Positions 1-8,344 of a DNA stretch of 64,000 nt are shown here, one piece after another. The position numbers and the translations under genes are program-made. Positions within the stretch are counted from its first letter, which is position 1, and every line of letters begins with the position of its first letter. Source of the stretch: Elusimicrobiota bacterium (GTDB lineage Bacteria; Elusimicrobiota; Elusimicrobia; UBA1565; UBA9628); contig JACRDP010000007.1 in the NCBI GenBank assembly GCA_016212855.1, positions 23,244 through 87,243 on the forward strand, in the 5' to 3' direction. The notes beneath the pieces are model-generated. The model had not been told where the DNA came from. It saw only the letters and a list, made by a program, of their open reading frames with translations, and searched no databases.

Positions 1-157
1 GGCGATCCGTTTCTCCGCCGGAGGCGCTCACGGCCGAGGCCGGTGTCGCGCAGGAGCTCCCGTCAAACCCGCAGCCTTGCCGGAGCGACTCCGAGGCGGG
101 CAGTTCAGCCGCGGCGGGACCGGCGGCGATCATCACGGCCAGAATTATTTTTCTCAT
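1..157 (-). CDS. exported protein of unknown function, N-terminal part only
   Basis: The gene runs off the left edge, so only about 52 residues are visible. It starts with a short signal peptide (MRKIILAVMIAAGPAAA, probable cleavage after AAA), so the product is exported. The visible mature part is Ser/Ala-rich with two cysteines (about residues 29 and 35). The first eight residues and the DNA encoding them are almost the same as those of the next gene upstream (start 684), which suggests a duplicated leader. A TACACC hexamer ends six bases before the ATG (164-169). No function can be assigned. Confidence 0.6.
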   Translation of the reverse strand, partial: MRKIILAVMIAAGPAAAELPASESLRQGCGFDGSSCATPASAVSASGGETDR

Positions 158-174
158 AATAACGGTGTAGGAGC

Positions 175-684
175 CTAGAAGGCGGTCGCTAGCGCCTCCA
201 GCAACTTCGTCGTTTTGGCCTTCGACGCCGGGCATCGGGCGCTCATGCCGAGGGACTGGTTCAGGCGGGTCTGAAAGACTTTATGCATCTGCCGCGCTTC
301 GCGGAAGGCGCCGAGGAGGGGATCGCGCGTCGTTTGACTGTCATGCACGATCACGTCCATGACGAAGTACACGTTCTTGGCGGTGTCGCGGACCAGTACG
401 TAGGTGTGCTGGGTCACGCTGTAGCCTCTGGCGGCGCTCTCCTCGTGGATGATCTCGACCGCCTCGGTCGGCTTGTCTTGGCGGACGGCGACGATGCACT
501 GATTGTCGCGCAATTCGAAGTCGCCGATAGAATCGAGCCGCACCAGCCGGCCATGGAGTTCCGGGCCGGCCTCCAACTCGATCTTAAAATCTCTTTCGAC
601 GTTGGGCCTGTCAAGCGGCGCCACGGCGCGGACCGTAGCGCTGCAGAAGAGTGCGGTCGTCACGGCTAAGATTATTTTTCTCAT
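175..684 (-). CDS. exported protein of unknown function (169 aa)
   Basis: Signal peptide at residues 1 to about 20 (MRKIILAVTTALFCSATVRA), then a mature domain of about 150 residues with mixed alpha/beta character and two cysteines. I do not recognise a family. It shares its leader MRKIILAV with the truncated gene at 1-157, lying 17 bases downstream on the same strand, so the two are probably co-transcribed or recently related. No Shine-Dalgarno precedes the start; instead TACACT lies at 691-696, six bases from the ATG, suggesting a leaderless message. Confidence 0.6.
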   Translation of the reverse strand: MRKIILAVTTALFCSATVRAVAPLDRPNVERDFKIELEAGPELHGRLVRLDSIGDFELRDNQCIVAVRQDKPTEAVEIIHEESAARGYSVTQHTYVLVRDTAKNVYFVMDVIVHDSQTTRDPLLGAFREARQMHKVFQTRLNQSLGMSARCPASKAKTTKLLEALATAF

Positions 685-690
685 AATTTG

Positions 691-696
691 AGTGTA
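691..696 (-). promoter_or_regulatory. -10 element (TACACT), leaderless start
   Basis: TACACT ends exactly six bases before the ATG at 684; no recognisable -35 hexamer 17 bases further up. Fits the TANNNT-N6-ATG pattern repeated in this window. Confidence 0.45.
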
Positions 697-808
697 ACGG
701 CTGCGCGCCGGGGCCCCCAGTGACTTAAGGGCAGAGTCGCCGCGGCAAACGGTCTACAACCGGACCTTCGTGAAAAGTCCCGTTTTAGTAACCGGTTCGC
801 GCACTACT

Positions 809-1561
809 CTAACCGAGCACGCCGCCGTTGACGTTGAGCACTTGCCCGGTGATGTACGACGCTTCGTCCGACGCCAGAAATAGAACGGCCCGGGCGACGT
901 CGACGGGCTCGCCCATGCGCGCCAGAGGAATCCGGGCCACGAAATGCGTCTTGACCTCTTCCGGAAGCCGGTCCGTCATCGGCGTTTTGATGAATCCCGG
1001 GGAGATGGCGTTCGCGGTGATGCTGCGCGAAGCGAGCTCGCGCGCGACTGATTTCGTCAGCGCGATCAGACCGCCCTTCGACGCGGCGTAGTTGACCTGC
1101 CCGCCGTTTCCTTCCTGTCCGACGATGGACGCGATGTTGACGATGCGGCCGTAGCGCGCCTTCATCATCGGGCGCACGCAGGCCTGGACGAAATTGAACG
1201 CCCCCTTCAAGTTCACGTCCAGCACGAGATCCCACTGCTCCTCGGACATGCGCATGATGAGATTGTCCTTGGCGATGCCGGCGTTGTTGACCAGGATGTC
1301 GATCTTGCCGAATTTGGCCATCACGGCGTCGACCACGGCCGCGCATTCCTCCTGTTTGGTGACGTCGCAGGCCGAGCCCATGGCCGTCCCGCCCCAGCCG
1401 GCCGTCAAAGCCGCGGCGGCTTGCGCCGTCTTTTCGGCGTTGACGTCGACGATGACGACGCTGGCGCCTTCGGCGGCGAACAGTTCGGCGGTCCCGTAGC
1501 CGATTCCCTGGGCCGCGCCGGTGACGAGCGCGACCTTGCCCTTCAGTCTTTGGCCAGTCAT
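809..1561 (-). CDS. fabG: 3-oxoacyl-[ACP] reductase, SDR family
   Basis: A 250-residue classical short-chain dehydrogenase/reductase. Visible signatures in order: NAD(P)-binding TGAAQGIG near residue 15, NNAG near 90, the catalytic Ser in the IVNIASIVG segment, and YAASK as the catalytic Tyr/Lys. FabG reduces 3-oxoacyl-ACP with NADPH in fatty-acid elongation; homologues also act on 3-hydroxyacyl-CoA in oxidation. Its start overlaps the stop of the acyl-CoA dehydrogenase by four bases (ATGA), so here a role with acyl-CoA substrates is as likely as in synthesis. There is no fab cluster nearby. Family assignment is secure; the exact substrate is not. Confidence 0.88.
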   Translation of the reverse strand: MTGQRLKGKVALVTGAAQGIGYGTAELFAAEGASVVIVDVNAEKTAQAAAALTAGWGGTAMGSACDVTKQEECAAVVDAVMAKFGKIDILVNNAGIAKDNLIMRMSEEQWDLVLDVNLKGAFNFVQACVRPMMKARYGRIVNIASIVGQEGNGGQVNYAASKGGLIALTKSVARELASRSITANAISPGFIKTPMTDRLPEEVKTHFVARIPLARMGEPVDVARAVLFLASDEASYITGQVLNVNGGVLG

Positions 1562-2790
1562 GATGGATTCTCCTGAGCGGATAGTCTGATCATGCCCGCG
1601 GCGATCTCGTTGCGCTGGATCTGGTTGGTTCCTTCATAGATCTGCATGATCTTCGCGTCGCGCATGAACTTCTCGATGGGGAAGTCGCGCATGTAACCGA
1701 TGCCGCCGCACATCTGAACGCAGTCGACGGCGATCTTCATGGCGGCGTCCGAGCAAACGACCTTGGACATCGCCGACTCCATGCTCCAGCGCTCGACTCC
1801 CAGCGACTTCATCTCGTCGTAGACGATGGTGTCGTCCTTGATGGCCTTGGCGATGGCCGGGTTCAAGCCTTTGTCCATCGCCCGCGCCGTCGCGTAGAGA
1901 AGGGCGCGACCGGACTCGACGGCGATCGCGCAGTCGGCCATCATGTGTTGGATCGCCTGGAAGCTGGAAATGGCCTGGCCGAATTGGCGGCGCATACGGA
2001 TGTAGGACAGAGTCTCGTTCATGACGCCGGTCGCCAAGCCCACGGCCTGGGCGGCGATCGCCGGCCGGGTGAAGTCGAAGGACGCCTGCGCCACGAACAG
2101 GCCGAAGCCTTCTTTGTAGAGAAGATTCTCCTTGGGAATGCGGCAATCCTGAAAATGAAGCTCGAGTGTGGGCGAGGCTCGGATGCCCATCTTCTTTTCT
2201 TTTTTCCCGAAGGTGAAGCCCTTGGCGCCCTTCTCCACGACGAAGGCGGAGATGCCGCGCGCGCCGCGCGCGGGATTGGTCGAGGCGAAGACGACGTAGA
2301 CATCGGCCGCCTCGCCGCCGGAGCAGAAGTTCTTGACGCCGTTTAAGACGTAGCCGTCGCCGTCGGGCTTGGCCGTGCAGCGCAGGGCCGTGGCGTCGGA
2401 GCCGGCGCTCGGCTCGGTGATGGAGAAAGCCCCCAAGCGGTCGCCGGAGGCGAGGTCGGGAAGCCAACGCGTCCTCTGCTCGGGCGTTCCGAACAGAAGT
2501 ATCGGAATCGCGCAGGGCGCCGACGTGGTCACCGCGAGCGAAATTCCCGGGCAGGCTTGCGAGAGATGCTCCGACAGAAGGACCGCTTCCAAGGTGTTGC
2601 CGCCGGTCCCGCCGTATGCCTCGGGCAGATACACTCCGAGCAAGCCCGCGCGTTTGATCTCTTCATAGATCGGCCAGGGGAACTCCTCGGTGACGTCGTA
2701 ATGCTCGCGCACCGGCTTGATCTTTTCCCGGCCGATGCGGTCCGTGAGGGTCACGATCTCCCGTTGCTCTTCCGTCAAGCCGTAGTCCAT
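1558..2790 (-). CDS. acyl-CoA dehydrogenase, FAD-dependent
   Basis: 410 residues, slightly longer than the usual 380. It shows the family's N-terminal helical domain, the FAD/substrate motif ITEPSAGSDA near residue 130, and the C-terminal motif QIYEGTNQIQR near 375, whose Glu is the usual catalytic base. It oxidises acyl-CoA to trans-2-enoyl-CoA, passing electrons to an electron-transfer flavoprotein (none in this window). A stretch around residues 300-330 (KDDTIVYDEMKSLG...ERWS) is longer than in typical short-chain enzymes. It begins two bases after the stop of the exported HExxH protein and overlaps fabG, so it is part of the minus-strand string running from 8.1 kb. Confidence 0.88.
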   Translation of the reverse strand: MDYGLTEEQREIVTLTDRIGREKIKPVREHYDVTEEFPWPIYEEIKRAGLLGVYLPEAYGGTGGNTLEAVLLSEHLSQACPGISLAVTTSAPCAIPILLFGTPEQRTRWLPDLASGDRLGAFSITEPSAGSDATALRCTAKPDGDGYVLNGVKNFCSGGEAADVYVVFASTNPARGARGISAFVVEKGAKGFTFGKKEKKMGIRASPTLELHFQDCRIPKENLLYKEGFGLFVAQASFDFTRPAIAAQAVGLATGVMNETLSYIRMRRQFGQAISSFQAIQHMMADCAIAVESGRALLYATARAMDKGLNPAIAKAIKDDTIVYDEMKSLGVERWSMESAMSKVVCSDAAMKIAVDCVQMCGGIGYMRDFPIEKFMRDAKIMQIYEGTNQIQRNEIAAGMIRLSAQENPS

Positions 2791-2792
2791 GT

Positions 2793-4745
2793 CTAGAGCC
2801 GCCGATCGGAGAGCGAGCGGGTCAGCGCGTCGAGGATCTCTTGCATGACTTTATCCTCTTTAAGGCTCGATGTCCCGGCCTGACCGATCGGAGCCTTGTA
2901 CCAGCACTTGGGCCGCAATCCGACGGTAAATCCCTGCGCCGCCGTGCAGGCGCCGGTGATGGGGGTGGCGTCGACCTGTTCCTCGTCCAGCGGCTTGGAG
3001 CAAAGAGCGCCCGCGTAATAGGAATCGAGTCGGCACTGAGTGTCGGGATGCAGATCGTTCGTCTTGGCCACGACCGCTGGATCGGGCGTGGAAAAGGACG
3101 GAGAGGTCGTCTGGCCGCGCAGATCCTTGAATAAGGCCGCGATCGACATCCCCGCCAGGGCGCCGGCTTCGCACAGCTTGCGGTCGGTGGCGGAGGCGTG
3201 AGCGTCGCGGCAGGCCTTCACGGCCACGGGGTCGAGCTTGGAGGTGTCCTCGTTGCCGGTAAAGGTCCTGCGCAGGCACTTTAAAGCGGCGAAATAATCG
3301 GAACCGCCTTCGTTGGTGGGCCACAGGGCGTCCGTCTTGGGAAATCCTCCGATGTGGTGGCCGATCTCGTGACAGGCGACCAAGGCGAAGCCTGCGGCGG
3401 TCACCGCCTTGTGCCGCGCCAGGCCGCCGTACATGTTGATGACCCAGGTGTTGTTGAACTGCATGGCTCCGGCGTTGACGGTGTCGTCGGCCCACTTGCG
3501 GTTGACGCGGAGCTTCTTGCCCTTGGCGGCGAAGATCGGGGCGTAGACGGCTTCGACGCGCGTGAGCACCGCATCGAAGCTGGCCTCGTCTATGCCGAGC
3601 GCGTTCACGTCGCCGATGGGGATGTGCAGGTTGTTGGGCGGCAAGAAGCCGTCACAGACAGCCCGAGGTTGCGGCGGGATCGGGGCGATTGTCCGAATCT
3701 CGAAGTTTCCGACCCAGCCTTGCTGGTCGCGGGGAGCGTTGATCTTCGAAAACTGGAGTTCGTCGAAGGATTCGGCGCCGGGCACGCGTCGTACGCCGAT
3801 GCGGTCGCCGACGGAAAAGCGTCTAACAAAGCTGTCCCGATAAACGACCGTGTACCACTGCGAAGTTGCCTCGTCGACAAGAGTCAGCTCTTCAAAACGG
3901 GCGTCGGATGGGGAGGCGGAGATTCCCTTGACGCTGAAGGGGCCCTCATACCCGTTCACTCCGGGCGTTTTCTTGAGGTCGACTTTACAGCCGGCCAATG
4001 TTTCGATGGCGCCGCCGACTTTGCGAGCCGCCGCGGCCTGAAGCGCGGCGTGAACGTCCGGCACGCGGCAAAGCGGCTTCAAGGCCAAAGCGGCCGTCGA
4101 GCTGATCAGGCCGCCGCTCAAAAACCAGCTGTCGTCGTAAGCGAGGATGCGCAGGACCGCGTCGCGTATCTCGACATCCGTGCCGATCACGGAGACGTTC
4201 ATCACGGAAATAACCGCCTGATCGACCACAAACAGATCGTCGATGAACCGGATGGGCGTCTTCAGTATTTCCAAGATGCGGGCTCGGATGGCGCCGTCGG
4301 TCGCGATCCGGGGCCACAGAATCTCCATCCCCGACAGTTTGATGGAGTCATCGCCGTCTTTTAAGAAAAGCTCTTGAATGGCGAGGCGCACCGAGTCGTC
4401 TTCCAGCGCCACGCTGCCCAAAGTCACCATCGTCAGCGCGCGGATCTCGACGGCCGGATCGGTCAAGCACGATTTAAGACGCTCGCGAACGACCATGTTC
4501 GTTTTGACATACGGCGCGAGCTGCTGGATCGCAAGCAGGCGAACCATGGGGTCGGCGTCGTTCAGATCTTTGAGGAGGTCTTGGAGGGGGCGCGAGAGTC
4601 CAGGGGCGGCGGGTCGCTGCGCGTGCTTGATCTTTAATATTCGTGTTTGCGTGAGGACGCGGTTCATGTCCGGCATATCCGCGACGAACTCTTGTGCGGC
4701 GGCAGGCGAGGCGACGAGCATAAGCGTAAGGAGTAATTTATTCAT
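2793..4745 (-). CDS. exported HEAT-repeat protein with HExxH zinc-peptidase motif
   Basis: A 650-residue protein with a signal peptide (residues 1-17, ending AAAQ). Residues about 45-230 form HEAT-like helical repeats (for example DPMVRLLAIQQLAP and DPAVEIRALTMVTLG). The C-terminal half holds HEIGHHIGG with the zinc/catalytic triplet H459, E460, H463, followed by EGGSDYFA at 479-486, which resembles the third-ligand helix of gluzincin peptidases. Ten or more cysteines in the last third suit an oxidising periplasm. The mature N-terminus (QEFVADMP) resembles that of the exported protein at 14883-15530. It sits between two acyl-CoA dehydrogenase genes with gaps of 24 and 2 bases, so is co-transcribed with them. 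Substrate unknown; peptidase activity is inferred from the motif alone. Confidence 0.7.
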   Translation of the reverse strand: MNKLLLTLMLVASPAAAQEFVADMPDMNRVLTQTRILKIKHAQRPAAPGLSRPLQDLLKDLNDADPMVRLLAIQQLAPYVKTNMVVRERLKSCLTDPAVEIRALTMVTLGSVALEDDSVRLAIQELFLKDGDDSIKLSGMEILWPRIATDGAIRARILEILKTPIRFIDDLFVVDQAVISVMNVSVIGTDVEIRDAVLRILAYDDSWFLSGGLISSTAALALKPLCRVPDVHAALQAAAARKVGGAIETLAGCKVDLKKTPGVNGYEGPFSVKGISASPSDARFEELTLVDEATSQWYTVVYRDSFVRRFSVGDRIGVRRVPGAESFDELQFSKINAPRDQQGWVGNFEIRTIAPIPPQPRAVCDGFLPPNNLHIPIGDVNALGIDEASFDAVLTRVEAVYAPIFAAKGKKLRVNRKWADDTVNAGAMQFNNTWVINMYGGLARHKAVTAAGFALVACHEIGHHIGGFPKTDALWPTNEGGSDYFAALKCLRRTFTGNEDTSKLDPVAVKACRDAHASATDRKLCEAGALAGMSIAALFKDLRGQTTSPSFSTPDPAVVAKTNDLHPDTQCRLDSYYAGALCSKPLDEEQVDATPITGACTAAQGFTVGLRPKCWYKAPIGQAGTSSLKEDKVMQEILDALTRSLSDRRL

Positions 4746-4769
4746 AGGGAGTTGGTTGTTATAAATTCG

Positions 4770-6317
4770 TCATCGGACAGGTGCCGCCAGGACGGCGGCC
4801 AGGCGCGTGAAAGACCCGTCGACATCGAGGGGGCCCGAGGCCTCCCGCGACAAGAGAGCAACGCGCAGGGCGCGCCAGGTCGCCGCGCAAATCTCCAAGA
4901 CGTCTTCGGGCCGCTCCGACGCCGGAGCGGAGCGCAATTTCTCCAGTCGCCGGGCCAGCCGGCGGCCGTCTTGGCACTCGTGTTTCGACAGGATGGCATA
5001 GATGGCCGCTCCCGAGGCCGGGCGGCGGAGAGCTTTGAGCGCATGCCCCGCCAAGACCAGATGCGTGCCCTCCCAAATCTCCTGCGCTATGGCGTCTTCG
5101 GCAAGACGCGGCAATATCGAGAAGTCGCGCAACGTCGCGTTGCCGGCGAGAATGAGGCGCGCCTCGTGAATCATGCGGCTGGCGCCGCGGGACAGCTCCA
5201 TCTTAAGAAGGGGGAGAAGGACTTCCGCGGCGGGATCGCCGCGCTCGATGCAGGCGATGCCTTCGAAGTAGGCCAAGGTTCCGGCGGCGAGTTCCGCTTC
5301 CATGCGCTCGAGCGCGGCGGCGATGGGCGGGAGCTCCGCGGCCGGTCTGCCCGCGACGCGGCGCGCGCGCGCGTAGAGTGAAGCTTCGACGAAGGACCGG
5401 CGCATGAAGCCCAGGGCCCCGGCCGCCACGTGCAGGCGCGACGCGCTGATGACGGTGTTCAGAAGGATCGCGATGCCCCGGGACGCCCGGCCGATCAGCT
5501 CGGCGTAGGCGCCGCGGTATTCGACCTCCGCCGTGGCCTTGCCGCGCGTGCCGCTCAAGTCCTTGAGGCGCAGAATGTGGCACTCGTTGAGGCTTCCGTC
5601 ATTCAGGCGACGCGGCACGAGGAAAAGTCCCACCGCATTCGAGCCTTCGGGCTTGGCCGTCGTGACCCACAATTCCCCGGGGTTGGAGCAGAACCATTTC
5701 AGCCCGGTCAGACGCCAGGTTCCGTCCACGGCGAGAACCGCGCGCGTCTCTCCCGCCGAGACGTCGCTGCCGCCCTGCTGCTCGGTGACGAATTGGCCGC
5801 CGGTGAAGGGCGTGGGGCCGTCCGCGTCGCGCACGATCGGCAGGTAGAGAGCTTTTTGTTCCGCGGTGCCGTATTCTTCAATGACGGCGGCGAGTCCGTC
5901 GGTCATCGCCAGCGGGCAGCCCACGCCGCCTTCGCCGTTCTGGGCCAGAAGGTACGCCATGGTCATGCGTTCGAGCAGCGGCTTGGGGGGAAGAAGTCCG
6001 TGCCGGAACGCGAGGCGTCTCGCCTGGAGCTGTTCCTCGTTGTAGACGACGCGGTCGACGCGGCGGCCCCAGCGGTCATATTTTTGCAGGCGCGGATACT
6101 TGCCGTCTTGATGCGCCTCTTCGATCAAGCGGCCGAGCTCGCCGCCGCAGGCCGCGCCGAACGCCGTCAGGGCCGCGAGCGCCGCCGCGCGCCGCGGGCC
6201 CGGCAGCCGCTCCGTGAGAATAGCGCTCACCAGGCGGTCCTCGGTAAAAAAATTAGAACCGGACGCGCCGGAGTATTCGGGCGCCACCGCAGTCTTTAAC
6301 GCCGTTTCGGGACTCAC
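4770..6317 (-). CDS. AidB-like acyl-CoA dehydrogenase family protein
   Basis: 515 residues, the length of the AidB subfamily rather than of ordinary acyl-CoA dehydrogenases (about 380). It has the AidB-like segments MTMAYLLAQNGEGGVGCP near 118, TEQQGGSDVSAGET near 175 (FAD-side motif), KWFCSNPGE near 205, and IWEGTH near 430 where the family keeps the active-site acidic residue. AidB of E. coli is a flavoprotein of the alkylation response that binds DNA; most homologues elsewhere are uncharacterised and may oxidise acyl-CoA. The start overlaps the hydrolase stop by four bases (ATGA). The surrounding dehydrogenase and FabG favour a lipid role over DNA repair here, but this is inference. Confidence 0.75.
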   Translation of the reverse strand: MSPETALKTAVAPEYSGASGSNFFTEDRLVSAILTERLPGPRRAAALAALTAFGAACGGELGRLIEEAHQDGKYPRLQKYDRWGRRVDRVVYNEEQLQARRLAFRHGLLPPKPLLERMTMAYLLAQNGEGGVGCPLAMTDGLAAVIEEYGTAEQKALYLPIVRDADGPTPFTGGQFVTEQQGGSDVSAGETRAVLAVDGTWRLTGLKWFCSNPGELWVTTAKPEGSNAVGLFLVPRRLNDGSLNECHILRLKDLSGTRGKATAEVEYRGAYAELIGRASRGIAILLNTVISASRLHVAAGALGFMRRSFVEASLYARARRVAGRPAAELPPIAAALERMEAELAAGTLAYFEGIACIERGDPAAEVLLPLLKMELSRGASRMIHEARLILAGNATLRDFSILPRLAEDAIAQEIWEGTHLVLAGHALKALRRPASGAAIYAILSKHECQDGRRLARRLEKLRSAPASERPEDVLEICAATWRALRVALLSREASGPLDVDGSFTRLAAVLAAPVR

Positions 6318-7189
6318 AAGTGTTCCGTGAAAAATTCAACCAGGCGCGTATCGTACTCCGTGCCCGCGGTTTCCCGGCACATCGTATGGCTCGCCTCGGG
6401 TACCATCCACAGCTGCTTCGGCTCTCCCGCGGCGCCGTAAATCAGCTTCACGTCCTCGGGCGGCATCAGGAGGTCGCGTTCACCGCCGATGACGAGCAGG
6501 GGCCTGGGAGAGATCAGCGCGGCGGACGCGACGGGATCGAACTGTTCGATCTCGGAGGCGTTGACGCGCGAACGCACGATCTTGATCGTCAGCGCGACGA
6601 GCGGATAGTACGGCACCCTGACATTGTTCCAGAACCAGCGCGCGATGACGGTGCGGTAGTCGGTGAACGGGCTCTCGACGACCGCGCAGCGAATGTCCGG
6701 GTGCTTGGACATGGAGACGACGGTGACCGTCGCGCCCATCGACAGCCCGAAGACGCCGACGTTGCCCATCAACTGGGGCTTGGCTTGGCGCAGCCAGGCC
6801 ATCGCGGCGTCGAAATCGATCGTCTCCAGACCGCCGCTGGTGGTCATCGTGCCTTCGCTCTCGCCGTGCGAGCGGAAATCGAAATAGACCAGGTTGAAGC
6901 CGCCGGTCTTATTGAGGAAGTAGGTCTGCTGAAGAAGCAGCCCTTTGTTGTCGCTCATGCCGTGGCACATCAGGATCGTGCGCTTGTCGCCGCCGGGCGA
7001 AGGTAGAAACCAGCCTTTGAGCTTGAGTCCGTCTCGCGTGCTGAAGGAGAAGTTCTCGTAGGGCAGTTCGTAGTGTTCGGGGAAATGCGTCAACGGCGAC
7101 ATGGGCGGGCTGAGGAGGTAGCCGGCGGCCCGCCAGCAAACGCCGTACACGATGACGGCCAGGAGGATGGTTCCCGTAACCCACATCAT
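6314..7189 (-). CDS. membrane-anchored alpha/beta hydrolase
   Basis: 291 residues beginning MMWVTGTILLAVIVYG, an N-terminal membrane anchor (residues about 3-27), followed by an alpha/beta-hydrolase fold: oxyanion region LMCHGMSDNKG, nucleophile elbow GLSMGA, acid in GGERDLLMP and catalytic His in EASHTM. It resembles BEM46/FrsA-like serine hydrolases that sit at the membrane and cleave esters or acyl groups. The reading frame is also open upstream into the protease gene (to 8143), but the true start is the ATG at 7189, because the protease's own frame ends in TGA at 7188-7186, giving the ATGA overlap seen throughout this operon. Substrate unknown. Confidence 0.8.
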   Translation of the reverse strand: MMWVTGTILLAVIVYGVCWRAAGYLLSPPMSPLTHFPEHYELPYENFSFSTRDGLKLKGWFLPSPGGDKRTILMCHGMSDNKGLLLQQTYFLNKTGGFNLVYFDFRSHGESEGTMTTSGGLETIDFDAAMAWLRQAKPQLMGNVGVFGLSMGATVTVVSMSKHPDIRCAVVESPFTDYRTVIARWFWNNVRVPYYPLVALTIKIVRSRVNASEIEQFDPVASAALISPRPLLVIGGERDLLMPPEDVKLIYGAAGEPKQLWMVPEASHTMCRETAGTEYDTRLVEFFTEHL

Positions 7190-8143
7190 GGCTGTGGGGC
7201 GGCGGAAACCGCGCCGAGTGAAGAGGAAATCGCCGGTTTCAGCTCGGACGCGCGTGCGCGGTGCTGGAGAACGGGAATCCTCGCGGCGACGACGGCGATC
7301 TTGGTCGCGTCCTCCCCGGCATCCTTCGTCGCTGCAAACATTGGAGACGAGGCAGGAGCCGCGTTTGACGTAGTCGTTGTCGCCGCGCGTCAGGACGCCT
7401 TCGATGAGGCCGGTTTTGGCGTTGAACACCGGTGAACCCGAGTTTCCGCCGTAGGAGTCGAGGTTGGCGGTGAAGTAGCCGTCGAATGAGGCATTGCGCA
7501 CCGAGGCGCCGCCCGCGATCTTGGTGGGAAGTCCCGCGGGATGGCCGATGACGACAAGCGACGTCTTGTCTTTGATGACGCCGGTCCTGTTCAGCTTCAA
7601 CGGCGCGTGTCCCTTGACGACGCGGTCGAGCTTGACGAGCGCCCAGTCGACGACGTCATCGGTCTGCTCACGGCCGAGCAACTGCTTGCAGCCGTAAACA
7701 TCCTTCGAGGGGACTTCGTAAGGGAGCACGTCTTTTTTCTTGATGGCGAAGCCGAAGACATACTTAATCCGGTGGCAGTCGGCCTCGTCTTCGACGCAGT
7801 GGCCGGCCGTCATGATGACATCGGGCGCGATCAGCGCACCGGAGCAGTAAGGTCCCGACTCCTGGTCGTAGAATGGTTCGTCATGGCACAGCTGCATGGT
7901 CTGTCCGTAAGGTCGGGTGTGCAGCGAGGCGCGTGATTGCCATTGCGCCACTTGGACGGCCGCGAACAATCCGACCGTGGAGTCCGCCAACTTCAGCAGT
8001 CGGGCGTCCTTGGTCTGGTAGAGATCGAGCCGATCATCGGCACCGTAGATGACCTTATCGTTAGCTTGCGCGACGGCGGAGGGCGCGTTTAAAATGAAAA
8101 CGATGATGATGAGGAGAAGCGTCCAATGGAAGCGCCGCATCAT
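7186..8143 (-). CDS. exported trypsin-like serine protease, interrupted by a one-base frameshift
   Basis: After an N-terminal signal segment (residues 1-26, ending SAVAQA) comes an S1-type protease with H115 in TAGHC, D166 in VVDWALVKL and S235 in GGNSGSPV, so the triad is complete. After codon 273 (within VCSDEG) the open frame turns into Arg-rich nonsense and runs into the hydrolase. Dropping one of the two C at 7323-7324 restores an ordinary ending (DAGEDATKIAVVAARI and onward) that stops at 7186-7188, overlapping the hydrolase ATG. The corrected product is 318 residues. The extra base may be a real mutation, a programmed shift or an assembly error; the catalytic domain lies upstream of it. 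Confidence 0.75.
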
Positions 8144-8334
8144 AGTGGAACCGTCTTGAAGACGAACAGCTGCGAAACGAATCGGTTGAGTCCGCGCGCA
8201 GGCCTGGTAGAATCGCGGCGATCGACGGATAAGATGTGGTAATCGGGACGAGCGGATTGTATTTTCCGGGAGCGGTCTTGACGCGTTCCGCGAACCGTCA
8301 GCGTCGTCATCGCCGGCAGTATTTTAGGAGCCAT
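8140..8334 (-). CDS. possible small protein (64 aa), unknown
   Basis: A short frame with no recognisable domain, rich in Arg, Ser and Thr. Two things argue that it is real: a GAGGA sequence overlapping the end of ftsH lies eight bases before its ATG, and its stop overlaps the protease start as ATGA. It would link ftsH to the protease string in one transcript. Against it: no signal peptide, no motif, and weaker codon bias than its neighbours. If not translated, the 200 bases between ftsH and the protease simply hold the protease's upstream region. Confidence 0.3.
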   Translation of the reverse strand: MAPKILPAMTTLTVRGTRQDRSRKIQSARPDYHILSVDRRDSTRPARGLNRFVSQLFVFKTVPL

Positions 8335-8344
8335 CAGAGAGTCC

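Noticed and set aside
6314..8143. A 609-residue protease-hydrolase fusion enzyme
   Set aside because: The junction is out-of-frame nonsense; one-base correction restores two overlapping genes with normal ends.
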